From JBLNBN01 sp050260015 (GTDB taxonomy: Bacteria > Bacteroidota > Ignavibacteria > Kapaibacteriales > UBA2268): a stretch of 10,691 nucleotides of DNA. Below, piece after piece: positions 6,575 through 10,691 of this stretch. Numbering within the stretch: the stretch's first letter is position 1; every line of letters begins with the position of its first letter. Made by a program: the position numbers and the translations under genes. The stretch lies in the NCBI GenBank assembly GCA_050260015.1, contig JBLNBN010000025.1, positions 1-10,691 on the forward strand. Reading direction: 5' to 3'. The notes under the pieces were generated by a model, which saw nothing but the letters and a program-made list of their open reading frames with translations, ran no database searches and was not told the origin of the DNA.

Positions 6575-6988
6575 ATGAAAGTCGGACAAGCCGCCGTTTT
6601 AAAGAAATCGTATAAATTCGAGGCGCCTACACTTGGAGCGACAGTCGCTCGCGGCTCCTCCTCAAGATTAACTCCCCAAAAGAACTTCGACCTGGGAGAG
6701 CTCTCCGGATCAGGTTCTCGCTTCATCGTGCGCGCCTGCGGCGAAAGCATGATCGATAAGAATATACATGACGGGGACTTGCTTATAGTGGACTCGGCGG
6801 AGGCTCCGCGCGACGGCTCGATCGTTATAGCCGCGCTAAACGGGGAGATGACGGTCAAGACTTACCGCAGGATAGGCGACACGGTTTATTTATTCAGCGC
6901 CAATCAAAAATTTCTCCCGATAGAGATTTACCCCTATTGGGAGTTTAAGATACAGGGCGTCGTAAAGCAGGTTATCCGCGAAGTATAG
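6575..6988 (+). CDS. UmuD-like S24 protein with intact Ser/Lys dyad but altered cleavage region
   Basis: 137 residues; the ATG at 6575 is preceded by GAGGGA. CGESMIDKNIHDGDLLIVDSA is the S24 active-site block with Ser58 as nucleophile, and GEMTVKTY supplies Lys95; the spacing of 37 equals that of UmuD (Ser60/Lys97). DGSIVIAALNGE between them is also typical. In contrast, the N-terminal arm, where family members have Ala-Gly or Cys-Gly, reads TVARGSSSRLTPQKNFDL: Ala and Gly are split by Arg, and the stretch to the conserved DL is 2 residues shorter. Self-cleavage in the usual place is therefore uncertain. It lies 49 bases after the Ser-lacking paralogue with no terminator seen between them, so the two are probably co-transcribed. 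Function as the active partner of a two-protein UmuD system is my inference; a LexA-type repressor is less likely since no helix-turn-helix domain is present. Confidence 0.88.
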   Translation: MKVGQAAVLKKSYKFEAPTLGATVARGSSSRLTPQKNFDLGELSGSGSRFIVRACGESMIDKNIHDGDLLIVDSAEAPRDGSIVIAALNGEMTVKTYRRIGDTVYLFSANQKFLPIEIYPYWEFKIQGVVKQVIREV

Positions 6989-7000
6989 GCTTAACCTCGT

Positions 7001-8086
7001 TTATTCTTTTATAAATATCTTAGAGGGATTTACTCCCGCCGGATAACTGCGTATATAGGTCATCGAAGCGTCGAAGCGATCCAGCTTGCCCGGCATTTGG
7101 TAATTCATAGCGTTGGCTACTAACAGCCCGCCGCTCTTCGGAAAGAATTCGAATCCGTACCAAATGTCCCTCTTTGGGTACGGGTTCGCAAGAGCCCTAT
7201 GAGCGTCGAAACCCAAACTTGGATCGATATAGGAAATGCCGTCCGAAGCATTTAAATTCCCCTCAATAAAATATACTTTTCCATTATGAAGCTTCATCGA
7301 GCGCGCCCGTACGCGGGTTTCGCGCAATTTCTCTAACGTGTTTAAATCGTATTCGACAATCCCGCCGAGCGAATCGGGCTTGGAAGGCAAGTTATAATAG
7401 CAGACGTAGAGCTTTCCGCGGTTATCGTCTACGGCTATTTCCACCGCATTAGGCCCCACGTAAAAGTTTTTCAGAAGGTTTCCGCTCGCGGCGTCAATAA
7501 CGGAAACCGTACCCGCCTGCGGATGGTCCTTGCCAATGTCGCCGTAACCGCTATTGACCGCGAAGAGTTTCCCGTTCGACAACGCGAGACCTTCAGGCTG
7601 CGGTCCGCTATGGTAAGGCTCTCCGATAGCTTGCATTGTACGAGGGTTAAACCTAAATACCGAATTGTCGTAGAGATCGGCGCAATAGGCAAGCTCCCCT
7701 GAAGCGAAGGCCATCTGGCGCGGGAAGCTCTCGCGCTCGATATGCAAACGCGCAAGCAATTCCCCGGTCGATATTTTAATTTTCAGTATGGATTTCGAAG
7801 TCGAAACGGAAACCCAGGCCGTATCCTCTTTTGTATAGAGATCGAATGCCGTATCGCCAAGCGTCGTTATCTCGCCGCCGGCGCGGAAGTAATTGGCCTG
7901 GCTGGTTCCGCTGTCGAGATCGACAATAGTTAAGGAGGAATTATTCACACCGTACAGCCCCTCGCAGATAGCGAGAGCGTAGGATTTGCCTGCAGTTGCG
8001 GGGTTTTCCGGCTTGCTCTCCTCCCCGCAGGAAGCGAATAGGAGCGAGCACAAAGCCAGAAGAAATATATTAAAGATGTTTTTCAT
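7001..8086 (-). CDS. YncE/DUF5074-like beta-propeller lipoprotein, BtuG-like
   Basis: 361 residues. The N-terminus MKNIFNIFLLALCSLLFASC ends in a lipobox (FASC, lipidated Cys20), followed by GEESKPE; acidic residues right after the cysteine resemble the surface-export signal of Bacteroidota lipoproteins. The body is a YVTN/YncE-like seven-bladed propeller: ICEGLYGVNNSSLTIVDLDS at the start is typical of DUF5074, then GPQPEGLALSNGKLFAVNSG and GTVSVIDAASGNLL. Such lipoproteins include BtuG, which binds vitamin B12 at the cell surface and sits on the BtuB transporter in Bacteroides. The neighbour upstream on the same strand is a BtuB-like receptor, which supports that role, though the ligand is inferred. 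Only a weak GGA precedes the ATG at 8086. Its 3' end converges on the umuD-like pair with a 12-base gap and no visible terminator. Confidence 0.85.
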   Translation of the reverse strand: MKNIFNIFLLALCSLLFASCGEESKPENPATAGKSYALAICEGLYGVNNSSLTIVDLDSGTSQANYFRAGGEITTLGDTAFDLYTKEDTAWVSVSTSKSILKIKISTGELLARLHIERESFPRQMAFASGELAYCADLYDNSVFRFNPRTMQAIGEPYHSGPQPEGLALSNGKLFAVNSGYGDIGKDHPQAGTVSVIDAASGNLLKNFYVGPNAVEIAVDDNRGKLYVCYYNLPSKPDSLGGIVEYDLNTLEKLRETRVRARSMKLHNGKVYFIEGNLNASDGISYIDPSLGFDAHRALANPYPKRDIWYGFEFFPKSGGLLVANAMNYQMPGKLDRFDASMTYIRSYPAGVNPSKIFIKE

Positions 8087-8236
8087 ATGATGTCCATTTT
8101 GATAATATTACAAAATATCATTTAGGTCTTAATAAATGACGCGCTAAGAGCTTGGAATTAAAGGATCTGTCACTCCGAGATACCATAAAAGGCTTCGCCT
8201 ATTACTCAAAGGGTAAATGAACAAGATAGGCAAAGG

Positions 8237-8290
8237 GACGTCGAGTGATTTTTTTTCGAGGGTACGAGAAAAAAAATTGTATCGAGACGC
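8237..8290 (+). repeat. REP-like hairpin element, copy A
   Basis: Begins GGACGTCGAGTG and ends TGTATCGAGACG, with an inner T-run/A-run stem (ATTTTTTTTCG ... CGAGAAAAAAAAT) and loop. The outer bases CGTC (8240-8243) and GACG (8287-8290) pair. It is inverted relative to copies B and C. Confidence 0.75.
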
Positions 8291-8306
8291 CCGGTCTAAC
8301 AAAGAC

Positions 8307-8355
8307 GCCTCGATACATTTTTACTCGCTTCGCTCGCAAAAACACTCGGCGTCCG
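8307..8355 (-). repeat. REP-like hairpin element, copy B
   Basis: Inverted copy 16 bases from A, so A and B form a head-to-head pair like a REPIN. Its outer stem is CGCC (8307-8310) with GGCG (8349-8352): both sides differ from A and C in a way that keeps the pairing. The loop contains CTCGCTTCGCTCGC. Confidence 0.75.
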
Positions 8356-8566
8356 GTTCCGTAGATCAGCAAATTTCAGGTTAATATTCGCCACGAAACG
8401 CCGTAACTGCTTTATTGTGCGTGAGTAACACACACTAAGATGTTCATTAGGAAGCGAAGCGAGGAGTCCATAATCATTTATCAAATAACAATGATCAATT
8501 AACAGGCGCGCCGTCCACAGCCCCCTGAAAATAACGCGCAAGCGCATGATAACAGAAGACTTGGTT

Positions 8567-8585
8567 CCTTCTCCCCCGGAGAAGG
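8567..8585. repeat. Perfect hairpin CCTTCTCC-CCC-GGAGAAGG
   Basis: Two 8-bp arms around CCC, followed by TTAGGATGAGGGTC. This resembles the widespread intergenic repeat that reads roughly CTCTCCCGGGGGAGAG followed by GGTTAGGGTGAGGG. No T-run follows it, so it is unlikely to be a terminator. Confidence 0.65.
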
Positions 8586-8698
8586 TTAGGATGAGGGTCA
8601 TAAATATATATCCTTTTCCACCCCGCAGGAGTGACATCATCAATAACCGTATGCAAGTGAAGCGCAACTTACGGAGGACATCTTCTCACATCACTCCT

Positions 8699-8734
8699 CT
8701 TCCTGCGGCTCCGCCGCGGTGGAGTAGCAGGAAG
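8699..8734. repeat. Hairpin with CTTCCTGC / GCAGGAAG arms
   Basis: Perfect 8-bp arms (8699-8706 and 8727-8734), with a smaller CTCC/GGAG stem (8709-8712 and 8721-8724) inside the loop. Function unknown. Confidence 0.55.
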
Positions 8735-8761
8735 GAGCGGGCGCTTCGCGTTACAAAGCTG

Positions 8762-8778
8762 TAACCCCTCCGGGGTTA
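8762..8778. repeat. Perfect palindrome TAACCCC-TCC-GGGGTTA
   Basis: 7-bp perfect arms with a 3-base spacer. It could be a hairpin or an operator; it is far from any start codon in this window, so a structural or repeat origin is more likely. Confidence 0.55.
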
Positions 8779-8967
8779 AGAATATTTGAATTTGTTTATA
8801 CATACTAACATTTACTTACTTAAAAAAAGACTGTATGGACTCTTCCTCGCTTCGCTCGTCTGAGTGACAAAGTCTTCTATTCCCAAGCGCTTGCGCGTCG
8901 TTTCCATGAAATTCTACTTACCGTAGTTCCATTAATCATTAATAATTAACCACTAACAATTATCCTT

Positions 8968-9017
8968 CGTCTCGATACATTTTTTGCTCGTACCTACGCA
9001 AAAAACACTCGACGTCC
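8968..9017 (-). repeat. REP-like hairpin element, copy C
   Basis: Same orientation as B, sharing the 12-base ends of copy A exactly. The inner stem TTTTTTGC (8980-8987) and GCAAAAAA (8998-9005) is perfect over 8 bp. It begins 26 bases past the stop of the receptor gene, so it could also act as a weak transcription terminator for it. Confidence 0.75.
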
Positions 9018-9043
9018 CTTTCTTTACCATTAACCATTCTCAA

Positions 9044-10691
9044 TTAATAATTATTCTTCCATCCCAATGTAAAATAAACCGCCCGCCCGGGCATTGGGTA
9101 GCTTCGAATTACTTCATATCTCTCGTCGAAGGCGTTCCTCAATTCTATTTTAGCGGTAAAGGTGTCGCCAAAAACTTTAAAAGTGCGGGAGAGAGCCGCG
9201 TCGGCCGTGAAGTACGCCGGCATCGAGGAAACGCCGTCCGCCAGGTAATATCTCTTCCCGGAGTAGTCGGCAAATATGTCTAAGTTAAAGCCAAAGAGCT
9301 CGATAGCCGCCCGCGCTCTGGATATTATCGACGGTACGTAAACCAATTCCTTGCCGTACGCCGCCGAGCCTTTCGTCATATTCCGCGCCTCCTGGAGCGT
9401 CGCGCTCCACGATAGAAACGCCCAATCGAGATTATACTTCGCTTCGAATTCGACGCCGCGCGTTTCGACCCGACCGACGTTTTCCGCGCTCCAGATATGC
9501 GCGGACTTCGCGACGGAAACTATTTGATCCTTCCCTTCAATAAAATATCCTTCAATAGAAAGAGCAGTCGCTCCAATCTTTATCGAAGCGCCCGCATAAG
9601 CGTTCCGACTTGTCTCGGGCTTAAGTTCCTCGTTGCCGAAGTTCAGGTAGTACTTTTCGTTGAACGACGGGTAGCGGAAGTTGCCGGTATATCTTACATA
9701 TATTTCATAGAGCGTATCCCGCAAAGCGAGCGTCGCCGCCGGCGAAGGAGCCGCCCTCTCGCCCGAAGCGGCGTCTAGCCTTATCGCCGCGTCGGCTTCC
9801 AAGGCCCCGAAGCCGAACCGCGCCAACCTTCGCTCCGCAGCGAGCGAAGCGCCTAAGGAAACGCGTTCCGCCACTCCCGCGGCCGTCTTCATATAATCGC
9901 TCTCGAGACGGCTGGCCGCAGGCTCAAAAGCCACTTTAAACCTATTCCCGAAGACTTCGGCTCTCGCTTCTAAATTTACCGCCGCGTCGAAAGCGTAATA
10001 AGCGCCGTTTCCTTTGAAAACCAGCGAATCCGCCCCGAACGGGCTCTCGAAGAACATTTCGGAGTACCTCAAAAGCGTCCCCGCGCGAAGCTCCAGTTCG
10101 GATAAATATTCGTTCCATGCGCCGATCAACAGCGCTTCGCGTTCCTTTAGCCGCGATTTCCGACGCTCGATATTGCCCGCGAGGACCGCTCCCGGGGAGC
10201 CCCGTTCGGTAGAGCGCGCCAGGAGAGTCGCCCGCGCCGCGCCAAGCTCGAGCGCGCGATCCGCTGAAATGGAAAACGCCACGTTTTTAAAATCGGAATT
10301 GCTCCTGCGCACTTCTCTACGCTCGCCGTATTCGGCTATTTCTATGGGGTAATCATTTTTAGAGGACGTCCAATCAGCGGCTGCGGAGAAAACGCTCTTC
10401 CCCGATGGAAAGGCCGCCCGCGCGGAGGCTCCAAACTCCGAGAATCCGCCCGCCGTAGCGCTTGCCGCGTAAGTCTCCTCCTTAGGGCGAAGCGTGGTTA
10501 GCAGCAGCGCGCCGCCCATCGCGTTCCCGCCGAATTCCGCCGAGTAACCGACTTTGGAGAGGCGCGCCTCCCCCAAAAGAGATATAGGGAAAGCGGCGAG
10601 ATCGAACGTAGCGTTCTGCGCGGACTTGAGCTTCATCCCGTTGAGGGCCACAAGCGTTTGCGAGGAGCTGGCCCCGCGAATCGATATAGTT
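9044..10691 (-). CDS. TonB-dependent outer-membrane receptor, BtuB-like, partial (N-terminus beyond the right edge)
   Basis: About 548 residues are visible and the frame is still open at the right edge, so the start is outside. A GTG at 10651 is in frame but is an internal Val codon. The visible plug segment TISIRGASSSQTLVALNGMK, then FDLAAFPISLL and YSAEFGGNAMGGALLLTT, matches the plug of BtuB/vitamin-type TonB-dependent receptors. The rest is barrel: alternating strands such as YEIYVRYTGNFRYPSFNEKYYLNFGNEELKPE, a hallmark motif of these receptors, and RYEVIRSYPMPGRAVYFTLGW at the C-terminus. It imports a ligand into the periplasm with TonB-ExbBD energy. The nearest family resemblance and the adjacent DUF5074-like lipoprotein suggest cobalamin, but siderophores or other ligands remain possible. 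A B12 riboswitch or the TonB box would lie outside the window. Confidence 0.9.
   Translation of the reverse strand, partial: TISIRGASSSQTLVALNGMKLKSAQNATFDLAAFPISLLGEARLSKVGYSAEFGGNAMGGALLLTTLRPKEETYAASATAGGFSEFGASARAAFPSGKSVFSAAADWTSSKNDYPIEIAEYGERREVRRSNSDFKNVAFSISADRALELGAARATLLARSTERGSPGAVLAGNIERRKSRLKEREALLIGAWNEYLSELELRAGTLLRYSEMFFESPFGADSLVFKGNGAYYAFDAAVNLEARAEVFGNRFKVAFEPAASRLESDYMKTAAGVAERVSLGASLAAERRLARFGFGALEADAAIRLDAASGERAAPSPAATLALRDTLYEIYVRYTGNFRYPSFNEKYYLNFGNEELKPETSRNAYAGASIKIGATALSIEGYFIEGKDQIVSVAKSAHIWSAENVGRVETRGVEFEAKYNLDWAFLSWSATLQEARNMTKGSAAYGKELVYVPSIISRARAAIELFGFNLDIFADYSGKRYYLADGVSSMPAYFTADAALSRTFKVFGDTFTAKIELRNAFDERYEVIRSYPMPGRAVYFTLGWKNNY

Larger units (their letters stand above)
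8087..9043. other. Palindrome-rich non-coding region, no gene seen
   Basis: 957 bases between the receptor and lipoprotein genes. No frame has convincing coding character. It holds three copies of an approximately 50-base hairpin element and several unrelated perfect palindromes, listed separately. Short GAAGCGAGG/CCTCGCTTC motifs recur (near 8326-8338, 8450-8463 and 8846-8859), as do AT-rich runs (8928-8962, 9027-9054). It looks like an accumulation site for REP-like elements. I saw no B12 riboswitch motif in either orientation. Confidence 0.7.

Noticed and set aside
6526..7000. A umuC or other polymerase gene next to the umuD-like pair
   Set aside because: Only a 49-base gap and the second umuD-like gene lie there; the next gene is convergent and is a propeller lipoprotein.
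8101..8119. Second Fur-like site before the lipoprotein gene (GATAATATTACAAAATATC)
   Set aside because: Only 13 of 19 matches to the Fur consensus by eye, with poor symmetry in the centre; an AT-rich leader can give this by chance.
8296..8667. Minus-strand open frame of 123 codons in the repeat-rich gap
   Set aside because: It overlaps REP copy B and the 8567-8585 hairpin, has no domain-like pattern, and no good ribosome-binding site; it is most likely a chance frame.
8237..9017. CRISPR array
   Set aside because: Only three copies, in both orientations and at irregular distances (16 and 612 bases), with internal variation; this fits REP-like elements, not direct repeats with regular spacers.
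8087..9043. Cobalamin riboswitch between the receptor and lipoprotein genes
   Set aside because: No recognisable B12-box (GCCACTG-like) core on either strand; if present it should lie upstream of the receptor, beyond the window.

Overview
The window looks like a chromosomal segment of a Gram-negative bacterium of the Bacteroidota/Chlorobiota (FCB) assemblage. Two secreted beta-propeller proteins end in a C-terminal domain of the type IX secretion (T9SS type A) kind. There is also a TonB-dependent outer-membrane receptor and a surface-type lipoprotein. The exact lineage cannot be fixed from sequence alone; Ignavibacteria/Kapabacteria-like bacteria would fit.

Layout. (1) Positions 1-3183, minus strand: a tight, probably co-transcribed run of three secreted-protein genes. 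Two are tandem paralogous beta-propellers with T9SS-type tails (1852-3183 and 404-1849), and the third (1-401) runs off the left edge. The paralogues share near-identical DNA at their 5' and 3' ends but have diverged in between, and the second carries what looks like a leftover signal peptide in front of its own start. (2) Positions 3184-3470: divergent intergenic region with a strong Fur-box-like palindrome overlapping a TATAAT just before the next gene. (3) Positions 3471-5921, plus strand: a double-domain SppA (S49) protease with an extra N-terminal beta-rich region of about 250 residues, followed by a clear terminator. (4) Positions 6097-6988, plus strand: two tandem UmuD/LexA-like (S24) genes without a umuC beside them. 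The first keeps the cleavage site but has Gly in place of the catalytic Ser; the second keeps the Ser/Lys dyad but lacks a canonical cleavage site. A perfect 17-bp palindrome sits in the likely promoter. (5) Positions 7001-10691, minus strand: a YncE/DUF5074-like propeller lipoprotein and a partial BtuB-like TonB-dependent receptor, an arrangement resembling the BtuG/BtuB vitamin B12 uptake pair. They are separated by about 950 bp of non-coding DNA packed with palindromes, including three copies of a REP-like hairpin element.

How they may work together (inference): the SppA fusion may act in envelope protein turnover under iron-linked control. The two UmuD-like proteins may form a two-part damage-response module in which one protein is the cleaved partner and the other the protease. 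The lipoprotein and receptor probably capture and import a cobalamin-like ligand. No rRNA, tRNA, CRISPR array or transposase was seen.
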